Shown piece by piece: positions 45,227-54,917 of a stretch of DNA of 64,000 bases. Made by a program: the position numbers and the translations under genes. Under the pieces are notes generated by a model. It had not been told where the DNA came from. It saw nothing but the letters and a program-made list of their open reading frames with translations, and did not search any database. Location: NCBI RefSeq assembly GCF_001675285.1, contig NZ_LSGQ01000032.1, forward strand, positions 109,138 to 173,137, written 5' to 3'. The stretch comes from Elizabethkingia miricola (GTDB lineage Bacteria > Bacteroidota > Bacteroidia > Flavobacteriales > Weeksellaceae). The first letter of the stretch is position 1, and each line of letters begins with the position of its first letter.

Positions 45227-46156
45227 TTATTTAGCTTCACTTATTACTAATTTTTCTTTTTCGCCTTCTTCCTGATGCTGTATTACTCTTTTACATATAA
45301 CGACCTGGTTTTCGGATATCTTATTCGAAGAAATATCTTTTTCAAAATCAATATATTTTCTGGAGCTGAAGAAAGATTTCTTGATATAGAAAATCCAGTA
45401 ATAGGAATTGTTATTGTAATCCGTCAGTTGGATTTTGGAGTTAGGGTTTTTGTGGTTATAATCGTCTACTACTCTAAAGAACCATTCTCCATAAGTAATG
45501 CCTGTAGGCAATGTTTTAGCTTTTATTCTGAAACGCTGTTGATCCTCCAAATTTTTACTCAGCTCTACATTGAGTACCATGAGCTTATCAAAGTCCACCC
45601 CCTGAAAATTGAAGGGCTTTTCATCCGGATTATATCTCCAAGTTTTATAAATGTCGAAAGGAATACTGATAAAGGAAATATAGCAGTAATAGAAAAGTAA
45701 CGGAATAACAAAAGAGACCATACTCGTTGCTGCCATAAATGGGTTTCCAAGTCCTGTACTAATCCATTTAAAAATTAATACAAAAAGATAACCTCCAAAG
45801 GCTATACAGGTAATACTGAGAATACAGTCGAAAATTATACTTCTTGTTGTAGAAGTAAAATGTTTTCTGAAGTAATGATGTAATAAATTAACATGCAAAA
45901 TACCCAGTCCTAGAAAGACAACCTGTGCGCCTAAATACCAGTAAGGATTAAAAAGATTTCCGGTAAATCCGAAAAAACCGGGGATTGCCAGAATAAGTCC
46001 GCCAAGCAGTACATAAACAATAATATGTTTTAGCTTAACTGCAGGAGTATTCTTTCTTATAATGCCCATTATAAACATCATAGTAACAGCAAACAGCGGC
46101 ATCAAAATATACCTTAAAAAAACACCTTTGATAGAGGTTAACTCCATAATAAACAA
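45227..46156 (-). CDS. tssN: T6SS-iii membrane protein TssN
   Basis: 309 residues. About five transmembrane helices lie in residues 1-170, followed by a cytoplasmic domain with 'GITYGEWFFRVVDDYNHKNP' and 'YWIFYIKKSFFSSRKYIDFEKD'. TssN is a defining component of the Bacteroidota T6SS and replaces part of the TssJLM membrane complex, which is absent here. It lies between tssG and tssK. Confidence 0.85.
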   Translation of the reverse strand: MFIMELTSIKGVFLRYILMPLFAVTMMFIMGIIRKNTPAVKLKHIIVYVLLGGLILAIPGFFGFTGNLFNPYWYLGAQVVFLGLGILHVNLLHHYFRKHFTSTTRSIIFDCILSITCIAFGGYLFVLIFKWISTGLGNPFMAATSMVSFVIPLLFYYCYISFISIPFDIYKTWRYNPDEKPFNFQGVDFDKLMVLNVELSKNLEDQQRFRIKAKTLPTGITYGEWFFRVVDDYNHKNPNSKIQLTDYNNNSYYWIFYIKKSFFSSRKYIDFEKDISSNKISENQVVICKRVIQHQEEGEKEKLVISEAK

Positions 46157-46201
46157 TAATTTTCTTTTATATACATAGTAAATGTAACACTTTTCTCTGA
46201 G

Positions 46202-47146
46202 CTATAAAAAGGTTGAATACCCCAACCTATTCAATTCATTATCAACGCTTAAAACAAACGATTCATCTTTTTTTTCTGTAATGAAATTTTCAAATATTTT
46301 TACCGAAACCGGAGTGAAAAAATCATACAATTCTCTAAGCAATTCCCTAAAGGAGCTTCCCGGAATATAACGGTGTATTTCATTATAGGGAATCGTCCCT
46401 ATATTAATCATCCAGTTGCGGTCTCCGTCCATATGCTTCCCGGTAGGAATAAACGTAACTCCCAAACGGGCATTGCCCAATGCTGTTATTCCTTCTTTAT
46501 CATCTTGCTCTTCCACAATATTGGGTAAAAAACTAATATTGACAGGAACATTCAGAAATGCACTTAAAAATTTTTCAATCCAGTTTTTATTCCCTCTTAC
46601 CTCATGAATAAACGGCAGAATATGCACTAGTATTTTAGCCGACTTCAGGTCTATTTTTCTTAGTACAGGCCACAGTTCACAGGCAAATTCTAAAAGCGCA
46701 TTAGTTTTGTTTTCTGCATCAAATTCTGATTCCTTAAGCAACGCGCTTACATGGGTGTAAAAGAACTCCAATTCAAAAGGCTGAAAAAACTTTCGGGCAT
46801 CTTCTTCAACTGCTTTTTGCTTTCTTATTTCCCGTACAACACTATCTATATTCGTACTGGATGCTCCCAATGAAGGCGGATGAAAAACGCCCTCCGGCAA
46901 GTAATCGTATATACCTTCCCTGTAGGTTTCTATTATTATATTTTCTTCATCCAGATCATAGGAAGATGTAGTAATTCCTTTAATATCCTTTAAATAGGCT
47001 CTGTCATTAAGGCCTATACGTTTAATATAAATATCAGCTTCTGCATCGTAATATTTAAGAATATTTGCCGCAACAGCTTCTACCCTGAAATCTGTTTGTA
47101 ACTGGTTGTATTTTCTGTCCGTAAATGAGCCTTCACCATTTAGCAT
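46202..47146 (-). CDS. tssG: T6SS baseplate protein TssG
   Basis: 314 residues. The region 'NARLGVTFIPTGKHMDGDRNWMINIGTIPYNEIHRYIPG' is typical of TssG C-terminal sequences, and the gene follows tssF by 30 bp. Together with TssF, TssE and TssK it forms the baseplate wedge. Confidence 0.85.
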   Translation of the reverse strand: MLNGEGSFTDRKYNQLQTDFRVEAVAANILKYYDAEADIYIKRIGLNDRAYLKDIKGITTSSYDLDEENIIIETYREGIYDYLPEGVFHPPSLGASSTNIDSVVREIRKQKAVEEDARKFFQPFELEFFYTHVSALLKESEFDAENKTNALLEFACELWPVLRKIDLKSAKILVHILPFIHEVRGNKNWIEKFLSAFLNVPVNISFLPNIVEEQDDKEGITALGNARLGVTFIPTGKHMDGDRNWMINIGTIPYNEIHRYIPGSSFRELLRELYDFFTPVSVKIFENFITEKKDESFVLSVDNELNRLGYSTFL

Positions 47147-47176
47147 ATATCACCTGGTTTTAATTCGGTTTATATT

Positions 47177-49057
47177 TTAAATTTCTACTGCAGAGCCTTC
47201 CTCTATTTTCACACGGTAAATAACACCGTCTATTGCTCTTACCTTAATATTATTCATTAAAACCGTTGCCTGATTGTCCCAATAACTCTTTCCGTAAAAG
47301 GCATAATTCTGAGCGACAATACTAATATCAATAGTCTTTACAAATCCTTCCTTTGGTTTGTCACTTATGATAGTTCCACGGCTAACTTTTATAGATTTAA
47401 GCTCGTCTTTCATCACCATCTGGCAATAAGCTTTTATATCTTCTATCGACACAATCTTATCTCTTGTCATAAGCGCATAACGATAAGCCTGAATACTATC
47501 CGATCCTTTTTGTTCCAGATCTCCGCCGGTACTCTCTGTTAAGAATATAATGCTTTTTGCTTTTTGCTGAGAATTAAGCGTGGTACCAGGTCTGATGTGG
47601 TTGGCCAGAGCACAATGGGTAATCCAGAATGCGGCGTATGTATGCACCGAAGATTCAATTGGTTCTATAATCACGTAGTTGACATCTTCTACCAGATCTT
47701 TATCAGCATTCTCAACTTTTTTAATCATGCCCTTCATCTTATCCGACATTTCCCCTAAAAGATCTCTAAGCTTATCTCTGTTGAAAACAGAGAATGCAGC
47801 AACCTCATCACGTGTAAGCTCCAGTACATTCACCATTAAATCGACAGCATTGCGGTTGCTAAACCTTTCCATACCGCCTTTTCTTACGGTATAAAGTCCT
47901 TTGCTAAGATGATCATTGGGTGTAAAAGGGATTTCTTCGTATTTCTTTCCTTCTCCGTCTACCACCTCTTCAACATAGAGAAAGTACTCACCTACTCCTG
48001 TTTCCAAAGGGATATTGTTTCCCATGATATCGAGAATATATTCTGTTTTTTTCCAGCCTCTGTTATAAACCGGAAAAGCATTGAGTGCAAAAGAGAAATT
48101 ATCCAGAATCTGATCTGTAAATTGTGGCGGGAATTCAAAAGTTAGCCAGAGAAAGCTATTGTCATGAATAAGCTGGTCCAACGCCGGGGCCTGACCCTTA
48201 AGGTAGCCTAGTTCAAATGGGAAATAGCCTGGTTGAAGTTTTAGATCATCATGAATACCTTCAACTTCAATAAACTTTGAATTGTATATTTTTTTTATAT
48301 CCTCTGTCACTTTGTAGCGGATAGACTGCTCTTTGAAAACTTCTTCAAAGCCCTCATATTTGCGCTGGTCGGTATAGCTTAATCCCGGGTTAATACTGAG
48401 AGATTTACCATTACTGGTTACTCTTACGTGCGGCAAAAGTCTATACACATAATCAATATGCTCGAAAGCTGTATTTGCACAAAAAAGACTTAACTTCTCA
48501 GGAAGTCTGCCTGCACCATATTTGGAAACATTGATTCCGATGCTTATTTTTCTATAATCTTCAATACGATTATTTATTCTGCATATAGGTGTTCTGTTTA
48601 GGTTCTCATCGAATGCATAACAGGTATTTCCTACAATCATCGCACCTACCTGAGCTTTTATGGTTCTGATATTGTCTACGGGCGTAAAAGGAACATCTAC
48701 CTGCTTATCAGACTGTGTTTTGCTGAATGAATTGATACTTTTTTTAAAGAAAAACTCGGTGTAATCCATTACATATTCCACATCCTCTTCTGGTGTATAA
48801 AATGCAATTGCATGAGCCGGTACGGGATGGGTATATTTGGTAGGTGTAAGCATTCTTGCCAGCCTTTCCAGAAGTCTGCTGTTTACATTCTGAATTTCAT
48901 TATTGGCTTTGAACACTTCTGTACTGAAAGCATCTATTAATAATTTTACAAAAGGATCCAAAGACTGGATACTTTTTACACCCCATAGTTTTGTTGCATT
49001 CTGCAACATCCGGGCTTTAATTGTTTCTTTCGAATAAATATTTTGGTCTAGGTGCAT
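47177..49057 (-). CDS. tssF: T6SS baseplate protein TssF
   Basis: 626 residues. The TssF N-terminus ('LLIDAFSTEVFKANNEIQNVNSRLLERLARML', 'PVPAHAIAFYTPEEDVEY') and the later 'FALNAFPVYNRGWKKTEYILD' are recognisable. It is the central wedge subunit of the baseplate. The gene is 22 bp downstream of tssE. Confidence 0.9.
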   Translation of the reverse strand: MHLDQNIYSKETIKARMLQNATKLWGVKSIQSLDPFVKLLIDAFSTEVFKANNEIQNVNSRLLERLARMLTPTKYTHPVPAHAIAFYTPEEDVEYVMDYTEFFFKKSINSFSKTQSDKQVDVPFTPVDNIRTIKAQVGAMIVGNTCYAFDENLNRTPICRINNRIEDYRKISIGINVSKYGAGRLPEKLSLFCANTAFEHIDYVYRLLPHVRVTSNGKSLSINPGLSYTDQRKYEGFEEVFKEQSIRYKVTEDIKKIYNSKFIEVEGIHDDLKLQPGYFPFELGYLKGQAPALDQLIHDNSFLWLTFEFPPQFTDQILDNFSFALNAFPVYNRGWKKTEYILDIMGNNIPLETGVGEYFLYVEEVVDGEGKKYEEIPFTPNDHLSKGLYTVRKGGMERFSNRNAVDLMVNVLELTRDEVAAFSVFNRDKLRDLLGEMSDKMKGMIKKVENADKDLVEDVNYVIIEPIESSVHTYAAFWITHCALANHIRPGTTLNSQQKAKSIIFLTESTGGDLEQKGSDSIQAYRYALMTRDKIVSIEDIKAYCQMVMKDELKSIKVSRGTIISDKPKEGFVKTIDISIVAQNYAFYGKSYWDNQATVLMNNIKVRAIDGVIYRVKIEEGSAVEI

Positions 49058-49079
49058 TTGTGTGTGGTGTGTAAGTTTT

Positions 49080-49538
49080 TTAATCGATTGACATCGGGCT
49101 TAAAAATAATTCAGTAGCAAAATTGAATTGTTCTCCTGTAGCCTCCAGTTTCGCGTTGATAGCAATTTTTACCTTTTTCTTTATCTCTGTAAAGTTTCGG
49201 GTATCATAATTATGCTCTACAAAAACAATGTGCGCTTTAATCTGAGGATTTACCAGCCTGTGCTCATAATCTGAGATCTGCCTTTTAAGGCTGTTGATAA
49301 ATACATTCTCCCAAACCGCCGAAGAAATACCATTGTCGAACTCTACATTCCATACATCGTTACCATAGTTTTCGTCGTACCGATTCTCCCCTTTTTTGGT
49401 AATAATTAACAGCATAATATTCTGTGCTATACTTTCTGCTATATCACAAGTTTCTATACTGCCGTTCTCTGTCATCAAAGCAGAGGGATTAAAGGGGAAT
49501 CTGTAATTAATGCCTTCCATTGCTATTCTAATAAACAT
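49080..49538 (-). CDS. tssE: T6SS baseplate protein TssE (gp25-like)
   Basis: 152 residues of the phage gp25/TssE family: 'CDIAESIAQNIMLLIITKKGENRYDENYGNDVWNVEFDN' contains the E-R/K-type gp25 loop, then an amphipathic helix and a C-terminal beta strand. An in-frame Met7 (49520) is an alternative start. It is the hub subunit joining the sheath to the baseplate. Confidence 0.85.
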   Translation of the reverse strand: MFIRIAMEGINYRFPFNPSALMTENGSIETCDIAESIAQNIMLLIITKKGENRYDENYGNDVWNVEFDNGISSAVWENVFINSLKRQISDYEHRLVNPQIKAHIVFVEHNYDTRNFTEIKKKVKIAINAKLEATGEQFNFATELFLSPMSID

Positions 49539-49594
49539 AAAACTCCATTAAATTATAACATTTAATCGAGTTTTGCTATAAATAAAATCTTTTT

Positions 49595-50473
49595 TTACTT
49601 CGTTAAAGAGAGCCTTAGAATTTTATTTCTGTTAGCCTCGAATCTTCCCATTTGTTCTGCAGGAAGATAAAAATTAACCTCTTGTTTTTCGTTTAAATTC
49701 TTTTCAATATTAGGATTCCAGTAAAGAAGATCTTCCTGTTTAATACCTAAAAATTGTGAAATAGTCCTCAGATCATAACCTGAATTGATCGTTGTTTTTA
49801 AAAGCGATGGATCAACAGGCTGCTCTTCTGCATTGTTTTGTACTTCCGGATCATTATCAGCAGCTCTCGTTCTAAGCTTAGCAGCATTAGCAGACCCTCC
49901 GGGTAATAACTGATCCAGCTCTCCTGTTACATAACAGGCGTTGATATATTTTCTGATTGCATTTGTAGTTTCATCCGGGAGATAGATGTAATAGTCCTCA
50001 TAATTTTTGGATCCTGCCTTTTCCATAGCTTTTGCTACATTGGCTTCACCACAGCTATAAGCCGCCAAAACACTAATCCAGTCTTTATATTTACGATGAA
50101 GAGTAGACAGAGAATTTAAAGCCACCTGGGTACTTTTATAAATATCTGAACGATCACTTTCACGTAATCCATAATAGTTCGCATGAGCCGGCATAATTTG
50201 CCATATCCCTACAGCACCTGTAGAAGAAACTCTTGTTCTGTCGAATCCCGATTCCAAAAGAGGAAGATTTCTTAAATGCTTAGGTAACTTTCTCTGAGCA
50301 AGGCTATGCTCTATAAAGTCAACAATTTCTCTGTTAGCATTTATTGTACTCTTTATCCTCATTGCATGAGCATCGGACGTATCAGTAACCGTTAAAACCT
50401 GTGCCGTGGCGTTTTTGCCACAAAACATAAGTAAAGTTACGCAAGCTAATAATTTGCAAAAGTTTAAGTTCAT
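49595..50473 (-). CDS. exported lytic transglycosylase with LysM domain, inside the T6SS operon
   Basis: 292 residues. A signal peptide (about 1-24) precedes an SLT-type transglycosylase domain at about 40-165. The catalytic Glu is E74 in 'LPLLESGFDRTRVSSTGAVGIWQIMP', and 'LAAYSCGEANVAKAM' is a second family motif. A LysM-like module lies at about 226-285. It would open peptidoglycan locally for assembly of the apparatus. It lies between hcp2 and tssE in the operon. Confidence 0.9.
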   Translation of the reverse strand: MNLNFCKLLACVTLLMFCGKNATAQVLTVTDTSDAHAMRIKSTINANREIVDFIEHSLAQRKLPKHLRNLPLLESGFDRTRVSSTGAVGIWQIMPAHANYYGLRESDRSDIYKSTQVALNSLSTLHRKYKDWISVLAAYSCGEANVAKAMEKAGSKNYEDYYIYLPDETTNAIRKYINACYVTGELDQLLPGGSANAAKLRTRAADNDPEVQNNAEEQPVDPSLLKTTINSGYDLRTISQFLGIKQEDLLYWNPNIEKNLNEKQEVNFYLPAEQMGRFEANRNKILRLSLTK

Positions 50474-50488
50474 ATCTTGTAAAATATA

Positions 50489-50515
50489 ACCGTTGAAACT
50501 TACAATCTCAACGGT
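50489..50515 (-). terminator. intra-operon hairpin downstream of hcp2
   Basis: ACCGTTGA (50489-50496) and TCAACGGT (50508-50515) form an 8-bp stem with an 11-base loop, 12 bp after the hcp2 stop and 16 bp before the transglycosylase start. The T-tract on the minus strand is weak (TATATTTT). It may attenuate read-through or stabilise hcp2 mRNA rather than stop transcription fully. Confidence 0.5.
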
Positions 50516-50527
50516 CTGGTGTTGTAC

Positions 50528-50935
50528 TTAATTTCCCGGCCATATACCATCATAAGATGACCCGCCGTAATTGATCTTTTCAGCACTGACAACGAAGGTA
50601 ATATGCATATTGTTGTCATTGATTGCATTAAAATCTACTTCATGCTGGATTACATAACCGTTCTCCCAGCTAAGTTTGATAAGTGTACCTTCCTCGTGGG
50701 CTTTATTAAATGTAACCTCACCTGTTGTGGGCTTATACTTATTGTTCAGTAGACTTTCCAGGACATGAGCGTTTTCCCCTGCTTCTATTGTAATCTTAAC
50801 CAGCGCATTGGAAGCATCTGATGCAACTCTTCCGGATACATCCGTAGAGCGTTGTACGCTATAGTTTAATTTCAATACTTTCTGTGCTGCTCCTCCATTA
50901 AACTTGAGCACACCTCTGGAATTATTCACTGCCAT
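50528..50935 (-). CDS. hcp: Hcp tube protein (TssD), copy 2
   Basis: 135 residues, same family as 39010-39417: 'NNSRGVLKFNGGAAQKVLKLNYSVQRSTDVSGRVASDASNA' and 'EEGTLIKLSWENGYVIQHEVDFNAI'. It sits in the structural operon after tssR but has its own promoter signals (T6SS motif 51025-51042 and -7 box TATTTTTG at 50973-50980). A hairpin follows the gene, fitting higher expression of the tube protein than of the neighbours. Confidence 0.95.
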   Translation of the reverse strand: MAVNNSRGVLKFNGGAAQKVLKLNYSVQRSTDVSGRVASDASNALVKITIEAGENAHVLESLLNNKYKPTTGEVTFNKAHEEGTLIKLSWENGYVIQHEVDFNAINDNNMHITFVVSAEKINYGGSSYDGIWPGN

Positions 50936-51024
50936 AATTTCAATACTTTTAAAAGAAAATTTTCGTTATTATCAAAAATAATATTCTGTTATCAGAGTAA
51001 ATTGCCCCTTCAGGGAAAATTTAC

Positions 51025-51042
51025 AAATTGTAGTAATTCTAC
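51025..51042. promoter_or_regulatory. T6SS motif upstream of hcp2
   Basis: Minus strand GTAGAATTACTACAATTT, identical over 18 bp to 38866-38883. The distance to the -7 box TATTTTTG (50973-50980) is 44 bp, the same as at hcp1. Confidence 0.8.
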
Positions 51043-51056
51043 TACTGCTTAATTCA

Positions 51057-53423
51057 TTAAGGTTTTGTTCTGTCTGTAACAAAAGGCATGAAATATTCGT
51101 TCAGCCAGTAGAACGTTGTACCATTCTGAATTACCTTATATTTTGGATTATTTTTATTCTCCAACAATCTATTGGACAATACTTTATAATTTTTAAAATA
51201 GGTCTGTACAGTTTCTCTGCCTATTACTTTTTTATCTTTCCAACGTTCCAGGTTAATCTCAGACATCATCACTTCATCAGAGTTATCCATACCTGTACTT
51301 TTAGCAACCGCTACTCTCATAGGCTGACTGTAGATCTTATTTGTATCAAATTCATCCAAAGTAGGATTGTTCTCCTTTAGTAATTTTACATAGCGGGATA
51401 TTGCTCTTTTCTGATTAAAATCTTTGCTATCCGGATTTGTCTGCTTGTATATCTGATCATAGAAGTTTTTAAGCTGGTCGTACTCCTGTTCAGAAACCAG
51501 TATCCCTTTTTCTATTCCCGGATTATTTTTTCTCATATCTACAGGAAGATATCCCGAAGCTACTGTTGGATAATCATAAGTAACCAGCTGTGATGCAAAT
51601 GAAGCAGGAAGCGGGTTCGATACATCCGGAAACATAAATGCATATCTACCATCAACAGTAGTTTTACCCGATCCTACAGGAGACTTAAAATAGGCTGTTA
51701 AAGATTTATCTGTGATTTTGTTTTCATCTGTAACCTGTGTTACCAGAGTATCCATTGCCTTAATAAGAAGCGAATTGCTATTGTCTTCCCTTTTCTTAGG
51801 ATAGATGACAAATCCTTGTGTCATACTATTCTTAGGGTAGTCTAAGGAATAAATACCTAAATCTCCTTCGATGAAATTGAAATTATTTTTGTTTAGAATA
51901 AGGCTCTGATCAGCTACTTTCTCTTTGTTGAGTTCTGTAATATTCTGTGCTGTAGTTGTTACAATATTTTGTGCCAGTAATACAAAATCATTATAAGCAT
52001 CAGAGGATCTGGACTGTGTCTGATAGGCAATTAGTTTAGCTCTCGCCTTGGAAATAAATCTCACAGCACTCGATGTATTCATCCCGGAAGATGCTGTAGA
52101 ACCTATTAAGACAATTAAATTTGTCTCGTCCGGAACTGTACTAAGCAATTGTCCGGCTGTGCTGAGTGCTTCGTTTACCGGCTGCCCGCCTATACCTTCA
52201 CAACGCATTTCCATTGTTTTATCATCTATGTATTTAAAAATACCATTATAATCACTGGAAAGTACAGACGCTATGACGTTAGGTCCACAAGTATTATTTT
52301 TATATAAAACAGCGCTGTATTTTACATCCTTGTAGTAAGACAGCTTCTGCATCTTAAGCTGGATATCCTGAATCACAGATTTCGCAATTGGTGCATAAGC
52401 TCTGTTTTCGGCACTGATATCGATAGCAAATACAATATTTAGGTTCTTATTTCTTTTGGTAATTTCTTTATACCTTTTGAAAGGTAGTTTTTCACCTAAT
52501 ACATTGAAAATATAATTTTGGCTGTAATCGAATGCATTGGTAAAGTACTTCGTTGTATTCTTATTAAGTGTTGTAGAAGTCGGGAATATATTTTCTATTT
52601 CATTTCTGTTAGCCGCATCTGCTATAGGTACTATAGGTTTCTCATCTGTATACTCCGGAAGTGCACTGTAGATACCAAAAAGTGGAAATTTGCTGTAATC
52701 AGCTTTTCTGTCTAGTCTTATCGCCGAGCGCTCTCCCCATGTAGCAATCATATTGGCACTTACCCAACCATAGATATCTTTATCGATACTATCCATGTTG
52801 ATTTTCGGAGATTTCCCTACCAGATAGCCTTTGTTATCAGCTGCTTTTTTATACACATAAACCAGCTCTCCAATAGGAATCTTTTTCTTTACCGGATCCG
52901 AAAGATTGGGTGAAGAATAAACTACTGCGGAATCATTTTTAATATACGTTCCTGTATTTTTAACTACATCTGTATTACCCGGTACAATAGCCGCTTTCAT
53001 AATAAATCCGGATGTACGGTCTCTTAAAGCACTATTCCATAATAATAGATTATCCTCCGATATCCATCCGTAAGATTTCACAGATTTCCCGGGAAGCTTC
53101 TTCATCAGAGCATCGGCATTATATTCCGCTACTTTTACTAGTTTACTCGACTTATTATAATCTACTACCATAAGAGGTTCCAGGAACTTGATTTCCTTAG
53201 GAGATTCATTCTTTTCTTTCTTCAAGAAGGCAGTATTCTTTGACCTGTCAGAGAAAGTAATCCATGGCAGAGGATCTTTAGGATATCCGTTAATGACCAT
53301 ATTCTGTTCAATACCTCCATAATAATCCGGTGCAGGTGTTTTTACTGAAGGTACTCTGACCTGACATCCTGTAACCAGTAAAGCAGATCCTAAAATGTAT
53401 AATGTAGATTTGGTGTTTTTCAT
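51057..53423 (-). CDS. tssR: T6SS-iii lipoprotein TssR
   Basis: 788 residues. A lipoprotein signal ends 'LVTGC' (Cys about 20). The middle holds a von Willebrand-like segment ('NLNIVFAIDISAENRAYAPIAKSVIQ', 'LIVLIGSTASSG'), preceded by SH3-like repeats ('SKLVKVAEYNADALMKK', 'KKIPIGELVYVYKK'). TssR is specific to the Bacteroidota T6SS and is thought to belong to the envelope-spanning complex. It follows the PKD protein by 25 bp. Confidence 0.85.
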   Translation of the reverse strand: MKNTKSTLYILGSALLVTGCQVRVPSVKTPAPDYYGGIEQNMVINGYPKDPLPWITFSDRSKNTAFLKKEKNESPKEIKFLEPLMVVDYNKSSKLVKVAEYNADALMKKLPGKSVKSYGWISEDNLLLWNSALRDRTSGFIMKAAIVPGNTDVVKNTGTYIKNDSAVVYSSPNLSDPVKKKIPIGELVYVYKKAADNKGYLVGKSPKINMDSIDKDIYGWVSANMIATWGERSAIRLDRKADYSKFPLFGIYSALPEYTDEKPIVPIADAANRNEIENIFPTSTTLNKNTTKYFTNAFDYSQNYIFNVLGEKLPFKRYKEITKRNKNLNIVFAIDISAENRAYAPIAKSVIQDIQLKMQKLSYYKDVKYSAVLYKNNTCGPNVIASVLSSDYNGIFKYIDDKTMEMRCEGIGGQPVNEALSTAGQLLSTVPDETNLIVLIGSTASSGMNTSSAVRFISKARAKLIAYQTQSRSSDAYNDFVLLAQNIVTTTAQNITELNKEKVADQSLILNKNNFNFIEGDLGIYSLDYPKNSMTQGFVIYPKKREDNSNSLLIKAMDTLVTQVTDENKITDKSLTAYFKSPVGSGKTTVDGRYAFMFPDVSNPLPASFASQLVTYDYPTVASGYLPVDMRKNNPGIEKGILVSEQEYDQLKNFYDQIYKQTNPDSKDFNQKRAISRYVKLLKENNPTLDEFDTNKIYSQPMRVAVAKSTGMDNSDEVMMSEINLERWKDKKVIGRETVQTYFKNYKVLSNRLLENKNNPKYKVIQNGTTFYWLNEYFMPFVTDRTKP

Positions 53424-53448
53424 TACTCGTCTTTTAATTTTTCACAAA

Positions 53449-54363
53449 CTATTTACTCTGTGTCACTTCCAGTTTAATAATACATTTCTGATTATTATCA
53501 AACGTTGATTTCACCTCCTGGATTGTATTATTTTTGTCAAACTGCAAACCTGTTGTATAATAATAATAGTTCTTAGGCTTTCCATTATTTACAATCATTA
53601 CAGTATTGTCGTTGTTACAGAAATAAGTCTTTAACAGATAATTATAATTGCCATTGAAGTTATTGCCATCAGCAATTTGCTGTAGTGTTCTTTTGATATC
53701 ATCATCAATATCACTGTATGTGTCATCGATTGAAGATAAATCCTGTTCCAGCTGCTCATTCGGATTATAAGCAGGTAAGATTCTTATCTGATGGACAATA
53801 GGCTGCGGATTGTCATCCGTGAGTAGTGTAACAGTATAGTTACCAGGCTTTTTATAAGAATAAATCGCCATTTTATCTTTTGAATCTATATTTCCTGATT
53901 CCCCAAATCTCCATGAAAATGTTTTGGCATTTGGTGCTACTGCTCTAAAGACCACATTTTCCAGCTGTAAAGCCTGGGTTTGCGCATCGATTCTGCTTTC
54001 CTCTGGAGCTAAAACCGGGCGGACAACAGATGAAACCAAGATTGGGAATGTCTTTGTGTATTTGTTATCTATTGTAAGCTTTACCTCATAAAAACCAGGC
54101 TTAGTATACATATGGATTCCCTTGTTTTTCTCTGAAACTTTACCATCGCCAAAATCCCATTGCTTGGTTTTAGCATTTAGTGTTTTATCTTCAAATCTAA
54201 GCGAGTCACCTAAACTTAGATTTGCGGGAAATACAGCAGCTACAATATTCTCCGAACTATTCACTGATTTTCTTTGTAACCAGATTGCAATTAGTGAAGC
54301 AACCAGTAAGGTAGAAATAACAGCAATAATTATATTCTTTTTATTTTTTTGAAAGTAGTTCAT
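53449..54363 (-). CDS. single-span PKD-domain protein of the T6SS-iii envelope complex (TssP-like)
   Basis: 304 residues. One N-terminal transmembrane helix at about 10-27 is followed by two PKD-type beta sandwiches: 'WDFGDGKVSEKNKGIHMYTKPGFYEVKLTI' and 'WRFGESGNIDSKDKMAIYSYKKPGNYTVTLL'. PKD-containing proteins accompany TssO and TssR in this T6SS type; I call it TssP-like on position and architecture. It is a periplasmic protein anchored in the inner membrane. Confidence 0.7.
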   Translation of the reverse strand: MNYFQKNKKNIIIAVISTLLVASLIAIWLQRKSVNSSENIVAAVFPANLSLGDSLRFEDKTLNAKTKQWDFGDGKVSEKNKGIHMYTKPGFYEVKLTIDNKYTKTFPILVSSVVRPVLAPEESRIDAQTQALQLENVVFRAVAPNAKTFSWRFGESGNIDSKDKMAIYSYKKPGNYTVTLLTDDNPQPIVHQIRILPAYNPNEQLEQDLSSIDDTYSDIDDDIKRTLQQIADGNNFNGNYNYLLKTYFCNNDNTVMIVNNGKPKNYYYYTTGLQFDKNNTIQEVKSTFDNNQKCIIKLEVTQSK

Positions 54364-54379
54364 TTTTCAATATTTGTTT

Positions 54380-54907
54380 CTAGTTTCTGTTACTTATGAT
54401 TTGGGCATTTTTTCTCTGCTTTATTTGTTGTTGCATATCCTTCATCCCTATTGTGCATTCTTCATACTGCTTGGTGAATGTTTTCACATTCTCATTCTTT
54501 TTTACAATGATCTTTTTATCATCATAATACATCTTATAAAATTTTGCAATCTGAGCATAGTTATCTTTTCTTGCATCGACAGAGGTAATATCCGAAAATG
54601 CGTTTTTGATATCATTAATATCATATTTCAGTTCATTTTCCTCAACAGGCTGCTGATTTTCGCTTGACAATTTTTTCAGCTTAATAAATGTGCTGTCTAT
54701 CGTTGGCTGTATTGCCTGCTGGCGGTTATTGAAAATAGATTTCTCCTGCAATGTCTTTATAGCCAAAGCATCGGAATGAGTGAAAGGGGATTCCAGTTTA
54801 TTTAAGAAAATAATACCTAAAAAAACAACTGCTAATAAAAGCATCCCAAAGAGGTATACAAAGTAATACCTTTTTTCTTTCTTGGATAAAGTAACCTGAA
54901 ACTGCAT
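54380..54907 (-). CDS. single-span T6SS membrane protein (TssO/TssP group)
   Basis: 175 residues. A basic start 'LSKKEKRYYFVYLFGMLLLAVVFLGIIFL' gives one transmembrane helix at about 13-33. The periplasmic part is a helical, coiled-coil domain with 'YAQIAKFYKMYYDDKKIIVKK'. It resembles the neighbouring protein in design, so one or both may be TssO-type. Gap of 10 bp from the gene upstream; same operon. Confidence 0.65.
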   Translation of the reverse strand: MQFQVTLSKKEKRYYFVYLFGMLLLAVVFLGIIFLNKLESPFTHSDALAIKTLQEKSIFNNRQQAIQPTIDSTFIKLKKLSSENQQPVEENELKYDINDIKNAFSDITSVDARKDNYAQIAKFYKMYYDDKKIIVKKNENVKTFTKQYEECTIGMKDMQQQIKQRKNAQIISNRN

Positions 54908-54917
54908 TTTTCCTATA

